From NCBI GenBank assembly GCA_026874595.1, contig CM049310.1:83363056-83427055 (forward strand): a DNA stretch of 64,000 nt, given 5' to 3'. The notes beneath the pieces are model-generated. The model saw only the letters and a list, made by a program, of their open reading frames with translations, ran no database searches and had not been told where the DNA came from. Both the position numbers and the translations under genes were made by a program. Origin of the DNA: Sipunculus nudus. Taxonomy: Eukaryota; Annelida; Sipuncula; Golfingiida; Sipunculidae. Position 1 is the first letter of the stretch. Every line of letters starts with the position of its first letter. This document shows, piece after piece, positions 50,766 to 61,300 of this stretch.

Positions 50766-53700
50766 ACGTAAGAGTTCAGATTTCATGTTTAAAGCCTTCC
50801 CTCATGTTATTGACTTTGATATTTGGATTTTACTGAATAAATAACCATGTGGTTTAATAGGGTTCTTCCATGAAAGAGAAAATCTCCCTTGAAAAACCTT
50901 GAAACCAAAGGACTGACTGGCAAAACATTACTTCTGTGACCAAATTCCTTGGTCGGAGTGGTGATAACCTTGAATCTTGTTACAACCGCAGATGGGTAAG
51001 ATAATATCCTATCACAGTTACTGCCAATCATTCCTTCTGGCTCATTTAACCTGTAGTTGCACGCTAGGCTGTCTTTCACTTTGAACATCTACATCAACAA
51101 AAATGCTCTGGATTTGAAGAGGAGCAACATGATATCCAGAGGAAGGCCAAATGTCACACATTGAATGGCACAGGACATGAAAAATAACACACCAAATCAA
51201 CTCAGGGCACAAGAAAAGGGAGAATACATGAAGTGGTTAATAAAACGTTTCTTTATACGAAGACTTTCCTGATCCTAAAGGTCAAGTCTCTTCTAATTTA
51301 AATATTCTAAAAAAGGCTCTTGAGAAAGAATTTTTCCACTGTTCTGGCAAGCAACAGAATTCAATGAGAAATGGTTTCTCATGCCTGTTAACAACCATGA
51401 CTTTTTAAACATGAATTATGCATGGAAGCTTACACTTTTGACAAAGAGATGATCTTTGATATTTTGACATCTTAGGCTGACTGTTTTTCATGCTGGGTTA
51501 TTAATGTCATTTAAGTGCTCGTCCTCAAAGCATTTCTCTTATATCATATCTCCTGAATCTTCGTATTCTTTCTCATAATTCTTTGCAGTCACCATCCTGA
51601 GCTCTAACTGTCATCGTTCATTTATCATTTCCTTCTGAAGGTATATTGTTCAAAGCTCAATTTTCATTTCTTGGTCCTTTATTTTTTCAATTTAACAAAG
51701 TTTTTCCTGTGCACTTTGGTCCTTGTTTCTCTGTTTAGAAGGCTTCGAGTTCAAGTTATAAGAAATATCAGGTTAGGAAACTTAAGGTCCTGTGTGCCTA
51801 TTGCTTTTTGTTCAGATATATGTTTCTGAAAGTCCCAAGGTTGCCCATATTTTTTGTGGGGCTCCCAGGCTTCTGATATGAGTTTCAAGACTGCTTGGTT
51901 TTTTAAAGCTCTTTGTAGATGATAAGAGAGTTTGCGGATTGATGGTAGGATAATACCTAATGGTGGTGTGGTAATTGCCATCAAGATTATCAACAATGAT
52001 ACACTGTATGTTATGAAGAAACTGCATTTGTAAAATCCCTGTTGTTATAAAAATTTCATCAGCTTAATTGACTTCATTTTGCTCAAATTGTGTATGATTT
52101 ACTGTCTTTAAAACTAATGTGTATCTAATATGTAGCATATACTGAAGCACATGGGTCATATTAAGATGCTGTGTCACTTTACTACTTTTTGCATTTCCAC
52201 TGCAACTTGAAATATGGCATTTCTTGGCATTGCACCTTCAAATATATCATTTATGGGTCAAAATATTATGCAACACATATGAATCAGTATTTTATGATAA
52301 CTATAAACATTTAAAAATTTAAAGTCTATTTAATAATGCAAATTCATTCTCTTCATATAAATTTTCTTATAAACAATCTCTGAAATTTAATGGTTGCATG
52401 GCATCAGATTTTATGGGACTCAGATATTAAAATATATTGAAATTTCTTCCTTAGCTAGGAGAATTTAAAAAAAAGGAGCAAATATGAAATAAAACACAGG
52501 GGGCAGGGGTCTTTGACAATATAAATCCATTTCAGATGCTCGTATTTGGGAGTCTGAGCATGAAGTCTTATCAGATGCATGATTTTCTGGTTCATGAAGC
52601 AGTCACTAACCACTAGTCAAAATCTGCACTGACAACTGACCATTACATTTCACTATTATCAGATAATCATATAATGATATAATATATAAATATATGATAG
52701 TAAGATAATACTGTAAACTACTAAAAATATTAAAATTATCATGATCCTTCAAAATTGACACAGATGCCTTCCCCTTGCAATGCTTCAAAATTCAAAGTGA
52801 CTCTCCAGAGCTTTGGCCTGAGTGTCCCAGCCTTCCTCAAATTGAGTGTCCTCAATTTTTCAAAGAAACACATTTTAAGAATCTGGTATTAATTAGAGCT
52901 ATGCTTAAATCAAACTGCCAGATTAATAAAGAGAAATAAAGTTCCATCGTCAGGGTATGATATAATGCTGTATAAGCATTGTTTTATTATTATGAAACAA
53001 AAAGTGTTTCCTGAAACTCCTGTGATAGGATCTATAATATAACAGAACAGTGATGAGCAAACAAAGGTTTTATTTAATCAAATCAGCATTCCATGTGAGT
53101 TGGTATTATTCCATTGTGAACAATACGCTACACCCAGTTGTGAGATAATTGACTCTGTTTGTGGAGAAAATACGAGTAGATAATAATGAAGGGTGCACCC
53201 TAGTGGCAATGTCCCATTTTATTTTGGCAGTGAGCATATCAACAAAACGTACTTTCTATCAAAGAATGGAATATCTGGTTGGTGAAGCGTTATATTTTAA
53301 TGGAGGGACTATCATCCACAGGCCATCATATGTTTTTTGCTTGCCTAAGCACGTCCATGAGGCACATTCCAAATATCCCTCCAAAGGATATAAATCTTAT
53401 GCTTGCCCCAAAGGTAGCCATGTACAGTAAACATGTAACCTTTGTTATTTATATGTTGAGTGAATCGAGTCATTTCTCTTCAAGGGTGGTGAAGCATTCA
53501 ACATCCTTGTTTGATTGTCACAACATTCAAACATTACATTTGACCTGTCTATTGTATTAACAACTTATTCAGACAACTTAACATAAATGAACTGGAAATT
53601 AAATTTTCACTTAGTCTGAAGTCATACATGGCCATTAACTTAATTATCAAAAACATCACGGGGAAATTTGTCAAACTGTTGAAATGTGCCCTGACATGAC

Positions 53701-53872
53701 CTGAAACGGAACCTCCTTTGAATTCCCACTTAACTACATCTATCTCTAATCATTTTAATTTGTCATTTTAAACTCAGTGGTATATCTAAAAGGTTATTCT
53801 AAAATAATTCTTTTCTGCTGCTTTTGATATTTGAGTTGGATTCTAAGGTATAATTTCTAGAAGAAAAAAATC
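50766..53872 (+). other. Intronic unique stretch, nothing recognised
   Basis: The minus-strand frame 50807-51088 (93 codons) and the plus-strand overlapping frames 53149-53560 resemble no family. No exon is supported. Confidence 0.45.
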
Positions 53873-55225
53873 TATAGGAATTGATGGAATCACGGAATAA
53901 TCTTTTAAATGAGGCTACAACTGAAATGTAAGAGAGTTCAATTTTGCTTGACAAAATATGATTTTAATTTAAGCTAATTTTACCTAACGCTATTTTACAT
54001 AAATGAGCCTATGTGACAAAATACAGAACTTTTATATTAGACCTTGTTACAAAATACATAACTTTTATAGGAGTCCTTATGACAAAATACAGTACTTTAT
54101 AGGAGTCCTTGCAATAAAAGACAGGACTTTTATAGGAGTCCTTGTGACAAAATACAGGACTTTTATATGACTCCTTATGACAAAAAATGTCTTTTACATC
54201 AGTCTTTGTGACAAAAAATATGTGACATTTACAGGAGTCCTTGTGACAAAATACAGGAATTTAATAGGAGTCCTTGTGACAAAATACAGGACATTTATAG
54301 GTGTCCTTGTAAAAAAATACAGAACTTTTATAAAAAAAAGTCCTTGTGACAAAACTTTTGTAGGATTCCTTGTGACAAAAGACAGGGTTTGTGGGACTCC
54401 TTGTAACAAAATGTCTCTTATATCAGTATTTGTGACAAAAAATATATGACATTTACAGGAGTCCTTGTGACAAAATACAGGACTTTTATAGGAGTTTTTG
54501 TAAGAAAGTACAGGACTTTCATAAAAAGTCCTTTTGACAAAAAACAGAACATTTGTAGGACTCCTTGTGACAATATGTCTTTTTCATCAGTCTTTGTTAC
54601 AAAATATGGGCCTTTTACAGGAGTCCTTGTGACAAAATACAGAACTTTTTGTAGGAGTCCTTTTATAGGAATCCTTTTGACAAAAGACATGACAAAATGT
54701 CTTTTACATCAGTCTTTATGACAAAATACATGAATAGGAATAGATGGAATCACTGAATAATTTTTTTAAATGAGGCTACAACTGAAATGTAAGAGAGTTC
54801 AATTTTGATTGACAAAATGTGATTTTAATTTAAGCTAATTTTACCCAACGCTATTTCACATAAATGAGCCTATGTGACAAAATACAGAACTTTTATATTA
54901 GACCTTGTGACAAAATACAGAACTTTTATAGGAGTCCCTGTGACAAAATACAGAACTTTTTATAGGAGTCCTTGAGACAAAAGTCAGGACTTTTATAGGA
55001 GTTACTGTGACAAAATAAAGCACTTTTTAATATCTCTTAATATTCACTTTCAAAAATACAGGTCTTTTATATTAGTCCTTGTGACAAAATAATGGATTTT
55101 TAAAAGTCTTTGGGACAAATACATAACTTTTTTAGGAGAATTATGACTTGTGACAAAAAACAAGATATTTATATGAGTCCTTGTGACAAAATACAGGACT
55201 TTTACAGGAGTTCTTGTGTTACAAT
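53873..55225 (+). repeat. 33-bp minisatellite with 861-bp internal duplication
   Basis: Units of the form TCCTTGTGACAAAATACAGG followed by ACTTTTATAGGAG fill about 54001-55225. A non-repeat lead-in (53873-54000: GAGGCTACAACTGAAATG and following) recurs at 54734-54861. The two copies are 861 bp apart and keep that offset into the array, so an older block of lead-in plus array was duplicated in tandem. Frames on both strands across it are repeat shadows. Confidence 0.92.
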
Positions 55226-55921
55226 ACATAGGAATTTTATTTCTTACTTTACATTATGACCATCAGTTCTCCAAGCAGCATCTAAAGGGCAGTTAAATTG
55301 GGTTTGATGACTTCTTGATGACTGCAACGCTGACATATGTACAGTTCTACATGACCTGAATGTTATCAATAACAATAGGTGTATATAACAATAAACAATG
55401 GTTATACTCAAAAAGTACAGTGAAAACATACAGGGAAATACAGAAAACTATGGTCTAAATGGTGGAAAATAAAGGAAATTATAGCCAACAACTTTTTCAT
55501 AAGAAAATAAAGTAAATATTTGAGTCAGTGGAAGCGGTGTGAATATTCTATTGGACTGACTGTTCTGGTTGCAACAACGAAAGATTTAAGGTTTATTTAC
55601 GATCAGAGCGTGGCTGACTTCATCAGAAGGCATACCTCCTGGGGCAGGGTCTCAGCTCAATTGGCTTGATGCTGGAGCAAGTTTGGAAGCTTTCAGATCG
55701 ATGCCAGACCTGCCACACCGCTTCTTTATTAATACACATGTCAATACCCCTGCAATCTGTCTGATCAGAGGCCGCAGGAATCATGCGCTGCAGGCATGAA
55801 GCGGCATCTTGGGAAGTCGCTTGGGCCATAGTTGTGAAGCATTATGGGTAATGGGTGTATCCCGGTGTGGCCAAGAGATATCTGGCACCACCTCCTTAAT
55901 GAAAGCACGAAGTTTTTTCAC
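55226..55921 (+). other. Intronic unique stretch, nothing recognised
   Basis: A GC-richer patch at about 55610-55830 holds overlapping frames on both strands without family likeness. Confidence 0.45.
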
Positions 55922-56078
55922 TGTAATAGGATTCCTTTAAACTCTATGTCTCTTGACAACCCCGTGGCTCAGTCTGAAATGGGTGGCCCAACAGGTTTCA
56001 CCATGGCAAATCCAGTCATTTTTCATGATTTTTTCAAGCACTGGCTTCCTTTAGACTGTTCAGATTTTGGGAAAATGA
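55922..56078 (+). repeat. Dispersed direct repeat, copy 1
   Basis: About 157 bp aligning by eye with 57304-57458. Shared blocks include TGTAATAGGATTCCTTTAAA, CTCAGTCTGAAAT and GACTGTTCAGATTT. Ends and class are unknown. Confidence 0.75.
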
Positions 56079-57303
56079 AACGCCCTGTGGCATTTTGCAG
56101 TTAAAAGCCTGTGGCAGGTCTTAACTTAGTAATTCTGACAAGAGACGCTGGTATCGAAGCTTGTCAGTGTCTCCAGTTCATTTTTAGATTTCTAAGAAAA
56201 GAAATGAAAAATCACAATGTACAGCTGACATGCTTCATTGTCACTGTCAGGTCCAACATTTTGTCATATGTCTGTTGTTGACATCAAGAGGATTTATATA
56301 TTGATCCTTTCATACATGTATCCTTTTACTGATAATTTTACAAAGTAATATATTAAGTTAACTTATTTAAAGAACTTCATCCAGCAAACAATATGATATA
56401 TGGATGCCTTCAGTGAGGGATATGTAGTGCTCAATTGTTTACTGATATGAAGTTAAAGTTAGAAAATAATCATTATCATATAAAATGTCTAAATTAATAA
56501 CAAAAATCACACAAATAATATATGAATGCACTGCTTGAATAATATTATTAAGCCAATTCCCTGTTGAAAGAATGCATTACAGAGTTCATTAAATGTAGAT
56601 GGATTTGAATACAAGTAAAACACTGGCAATTTTAATAGATTCCTCTAGAGAAGACGTACTGTGTATGAACCAGTAATAAACAGAAAATAAGACACTGAAA
56701 TACTCTTTTCCTTCACACTTGGACCAAAAATATTGGCTGAGATCAAGTATAATTGTACAGATTTAAACAAAATATGTTGAATTTTGCAAAGTTGAATAAG
56801 GATACAAAATGTGCATGTGAACAACAAATTTATTATAAACTATATATCTCCTTCAATATCTCCTATCTATATCCCCTTCTTTTTTATCTGCTTTGTAAAT
56901 CTAGATTATCTGGGTTTCACCACCAGGGGTGACACAGCTAGGGCAAATCATCGTAATCAGGTGGATGAGAATGTGGTATTGCATTGTGCATCAAACCTGT
57001 GATACTCCACTCTGATTGGTCTGATTCTTGACGCTCTACACTATGCCTGCCTGCCTTCCCTGGTGTTAAAACAGCATAAATCTTGCTAAATAAAGCAGCA
57101 GTTAGAGCAAAGGAGATCTGGAACGTCTGCAGTGTATAAATTCTGGGTAAAAAATGTAGTGCATCCAAGGAAAAAAAATCACAGTACCATTTGAAAGCCT
57201 GTTTACTGTCAGTAATAATAATAAAACAGCAGTTTTTTTAAGTCATTTATTCCAAATATAGATATGAAATACTATACAGGGAACCTTTCCTTGTGCCCAA
57301 TTG
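56079..57303 (+). other. Sequence between the direct repeat pair
   Basis: No coding sequence or retroelement domain is recognised between the two copies, so they are not supported as LTRs. Confidence 0.5.
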
Positions 57304-57458
57304 TGTAATAGGATTCCTTTAAACTCTATGTCTGGTGACAACCCCATTGCTCAGTCTGAAATAGGTGACCCTACACGTATTACTGTGGTAAAACCAGTGA
57401 TTTTTCATAGTTTTTTAAGCACCAGTTTCCTTAAGACTGTTCAGATTTGGGAAAATGA
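57304..57458 (+). repeat. Dispersed direct repeat, copy 2
   Basis: Same orientation as 55922-56078, about 1.38 kb downstream, with scattered substitutions. Confidence 0.75.
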
Positions 57459-57973
57459 CTGTGTGTGAATCAAATCAAATTCAATAAATTTTTTTCAGTT
57501 TAATTCTAATCCCAACACATTTCCTTTCAATTCAAATTCAGTTCAAATTTAATTCAGAACTGAACAGAGGTCTGCTGTATATTTGATATTTACAAAAATG
57601 GCAGCAAGCCTAGTTGATAATTATAAGATGTTTTATGAGACTACAGGGATGATGCAAAAAGAAAACTTGGTTTTGAATCTACAAGACCTATACCCCCTGT
57701 CGATGCAAATCCTCTGATATTCTGATTAGAATTCTTAAAGTTGAATCATAAAGAACCAGATGAATCTACCAATTACACAATGCAGTCTTTATTTATACAG
57801 ATAAGATCACTTTAACAGATTTACTGCTGTGGCTATGTGTCTTACGCAGCCAGAGATATGCAAGTTTTTGCTGATATGTGATACTGGCTGTAGCTATGGT
57901 CTCAAGATATGACATTTGGAATAATTTGATTTTAAAGAGAAAGTCATGTTTTCATACTTTTGCCTCAAAACAC

Positions 57974-57976
<3 letters not shown>
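57459..57976 (+). other. Intronic unique stretch, nothing recognised
   Basis: No exon or repeat recognised. Confidence 0.5.
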
Positions 57977-58058
<82 letters not shown>

Positions 58059-58075
58059 GAGAGAGAGAGAGAGAG
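57977..58075 (+). repeat. Compound (TA)25(GA)24 microsatellite
   Basis: TA run at 57977-58026, then a GA run at 58027-58075 with one GGGGGA interruption. Purine-strand asymmetry makes the GA part prone to triplex formation. Confidence 0.97.
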
Positions 58076-58334
58076 TTATATTAAAGGTCTCTAGCTGGAA
58101 GACACTAGTTTCACTGGGCAAATGCTATTCAAATGTGAAATTCTAACCACATAATAACAAGCATTCCTGTATACAGACTGATGAAAACCTGAACAGACTA
58201 ATGACATATAAAAAAGTTAGAAAAACTACATCACACCACAACAGAAAGGCAGATATACATACATGTGAGAACAGAGGAAACAACTAAAAATCTTTTTATA
58301 GCATGGGAATAGAATACTGTGTTGCTATTCAGAT

Positions 58335-58506
58335 AACAGACTGTCTTAATTAAGGATTATCAAAAAGGGATTTGATATAGTTGTTCACTTGGAGCACTGT
58401 AATACAGACGTCAACTTTATGATTCAACAGACTGTCTTAATTAAGGATTATCAAAAAGGGATTTGATATAGTTGTTCACTTGGAGCACTGTAATACAGAC
58501 GTCAAC
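58335..58506 (+). repeat. 91-bp tandem duplication
   Basis: An 81-bp segment (58335-58415) recurs without visible change at 58426-58506, with a 10-bp spacer. The identity suggests a recent event. Confidence 0.95.
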
Positions 58507-58519
58507 ACAGAGGAACCAA

Positions 58520-58605
58520 AAGGCGGGCAAATGTAAACCCTACCAGGCAAATATAAACCCTACTAGGCAAATGAAAACCCTACCAGGCAAATGTAAACCC
58601 TATCA
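58520..58605 (+). repeat. 20-bp tandem repeat, 4 copies
   Basis: Units of the form GGCAAATGTAAACCCTACCA, with one to three differences each. It follows directly after the 91-bp duplication. Confidence 0.9.
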
Positions 58606-60690
58606 TAGAAAATGAGAACAGATCTGTGTACAGATCTACTTTCACATTAATACAAGCTAGATATGCTACATTGTTTAAAGTGTTCTGCAAAAGATGGTCT
58701 GCTCTTTAAACAGACAAACAAATATTAAATTTCTTTTTTTGCATGTAAAACTGCCTCAAACTATTAATAGATTGGAATTTTAAATTTGGTAGTAATGTAA
58801 TCAGGTGTGTTTATCTATGTTATTATAGATAAATCGTATGTTTATATATATAGTTTATTTGTAATTCTGAGTTTTCACTTAAACAATAGTATATAGAAGA
58901 TCTAGTGTAGCCAAACATAAATGATTATATCAGACCTTGCTTAGACAACCACCTTTATCAAGGTTCCATTGGTGATAGTAATTTTGAGGTTTCACAGTTT
59001 AATATTATAGAGTACAATAAAACCTAATAACTATAATAATAAAAAAAAATATTTTGATAAATAAAGTAAAGCTAGGGTAGTCAAGAATTATATGTTGTAC
59101 ATATATTTTGTGTATTGTGATAAACATTATTACAATAAATATCATGTCTGCTTTATGATAAGAGCTAGCAATAGTATACCCATTATCAAAGTGACTGTTA
59201 TCATCAAGTGTAACCAAATGTTAAGGACTTAGGTCAACTCTACCTACACCACACACAGCTACGACATCATAAATAACCATTTGATTATGGAAACAACCTC
59301 CAAATAGACAGCACTGTCTACCAATAGGCAATTAATTTAGCAAGAACATCACAAGCTTCGTGGATTGATCCATCCTGCTCATACCACTCTAACGCATTTC
59401 TGATTGATCTTGGGTGTTTTTATGACGCTTTAATAGACAGGTCTTGTTGTTTGAAGAGGAGAACATAGAGGACATGTCATGATCACTTGCTGGTTGACAT
59501 GGATTACAGTCTGCTACAGACACAGGAGAGTAGCGCTGAACAGTCAGAACAAACACAAACGCTGCCTGTAACTGGCACCCCTCCTCAAGGACGCTCCAGC
59601 ACTGATTGGAATGAATGTTCTTTTGCTCAATAACAGTGGTGACTGACAAATGTTTATTTGATTTCCCTGCAAGATACTATGCCTGGGATTCTGTTTGTGT
59701 GGTGGTGAGGGCATGACATATTATAACAACATGCAAGAACTACTGACAGAATGTAACAAAAAAAGACTATATATGCCAAGCTGGTTCTGCATCAGGAAGT
59801 AAATGTAATTAAAAAATCAAGTAAAAAGCATACAAGTAAAAAAATAGTAAACTAACTGTCACACCCCCAAAGGAATGGACATTCCAGGTTCTTTTAAATA
59901 GTGAACTAAACTGGCTGAAACTCACACATAACCTCAAAAAGATAAAAAAGGTGTGAGTAACATAAATGATAAAAATATAATAAATTTAGACTTACAGTTC
60001 TCTAGAGAGGCATTCCACACACATGATATGAAGATCCTTATAGTCCATATGATTACACAAATACAATGAGTTCTCTTTAATCCTGAATGTACACTACACA
60101 TGGAAAGTTCATCTTGGAAAGTTCATTCCATTCCACACATGAAGATCAGCATATCAGTTGTCCTGGTCTGTTTGCTTGGCTTCACCACGGCAGAAAAGCA
60201 CTGGCTTTTTACAAGTCCTTCTGTAACCATGACATCTCTAAAGTCTGTTAGAGAGATCTAAGTTGGTATAGACTACACACTGTTGTCTATACATCGGGAA
60301 ATCATCCCTCAGCTGATCAGACAATACAAGACCCTCCTCTGGACCAACACAGTCAGACTACACCATCAAGTGAGGTGACCTAAAAGTTTGTGTTGTTTCT
60401 ACAGCATTTACAGCAAAGTATATGCACCTGCTCATGTCACACATCCTGACCGCCTTTGGCCTATCACCTCACGATATTATGCGGCCTGTCATTAATTGTA
60501 TAAATATTAAAATGGACATGCCTCTAGAGACCAAAGCATTGGAAAAATAAAGTGTGCAGGTGCATTGCCTTTGAAGTCTACAGTAAACAGTGCTACTGCA
60601 GGAAACTGACCAATTCTTTCTGAATTACAACTTACTGAAACCAACATCAAATAAAACACCAGGGTTTTCTAAACCTAAGTGCCCATGCTT
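58606..60690 (+). other. Intronic unique stretch, nothing recognised
   Basis: The minus-strand frames 59005-59217 and 59389-59649 resemble no family. No exon is supported. Confidence 0.5.
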
Positions 60691-60694
60691 ACAG

Positions 60695-60960
60695 ACAAAG
60701 AGTCTAGTATGTTTCACATATTAACCATGTCAGAAATTGTGAGACAGTTAAAACTTGTTTCTTATTCTCTCATGAGTGAAACATTAGGGACAAAGAGTCT
60801 ACCATTTGTTTCAGTCATGAGTGAAACATTTTGAGATAGAAATTCTAGTTTGTTTGACACACTCTTGTGAGTGAGACACTAATTGTGATACATAAAACCT
60901 AGTTTCTTTACACACTCTCATTATCACAAGTCAGACATTACAAGATTTTAAGTACCTACA
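60695..60960 (+). repeat. Degenerate tandem repeat, unit about 60 bp
   Basis: Four to five diverged units contain AGAGTCTAG, GTTTCACA and CTCATGAGTGAAACATT-like blocks in the same order. Old array. Confidence 0.6.
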
Positions 60961-61049
60961 AGTATCTAGTCCAAACACAACAGCAGGAGTTAGATATACT
61001 TTCCATAAGTTCACCATGCATAGATCATTTTTATGTATGCCAGTTTCCG

Positions 61050-61300
61050 GTATGGATTAATTAGAATGATTAGGACACAAGGTACTGCACAAAATGACAT
61101 TTGGTTTAATTAAGGGTGACATTCTGAATAAGGCACTAATGATAAACGTGATTACTTTCCAGCAGAATAATTAGTCCTTTTCTTAATACAACTCGCTTAC
61201 CTACCAATTAGGTTGTCAATAAATTGCAAAACTAATAATTAAATCTTTCCCCCTGATTAAGGTCCATTGATATGCAATAAAACATCAATATAAACCTTGA
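61050..61300 (+). promoter_or_regulatory. Candidate enhancer: dense TAAT/ATTA cluster
   Basis: Sixteen TAAT or ATTA cores fall within about 245 bp, including TTAATTAG, TTTAATTAAGG and ATAATTAG. That is about three times what base composition alone would give (rough hand estimate of five). TAAT is the core of homeodomain sites. Activity is not shown by sequence alone. Confidence 0.25.

Noticed and set aside
50807-51088. 93-codon minus-strand gene
   Set aside because: No recognised domain, no splice context, and a length within what chance gives in a 64-kb six-frame search.
53149-53560. Two overlapping 93-codon frames as an exon
   Set aside because: They overlap in different frames, neither shows family likeness, and no acceptor/donor pair was convincing.
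55922-57458. LTR retrotransposon with short LTRs
   Set aside because: No gag/pol coding, primer-binding site or polypurine tract was seen between the repeats, and the copies are too short and diverged.
58520-58605. Interstitial telomere repeat (TAAACCCTA-like units)
   Set aside because: The period is 20 bp with GGCAAATG between the motifs, so it is a local tandem repeat and not TTAGGG or TTTAGGG.
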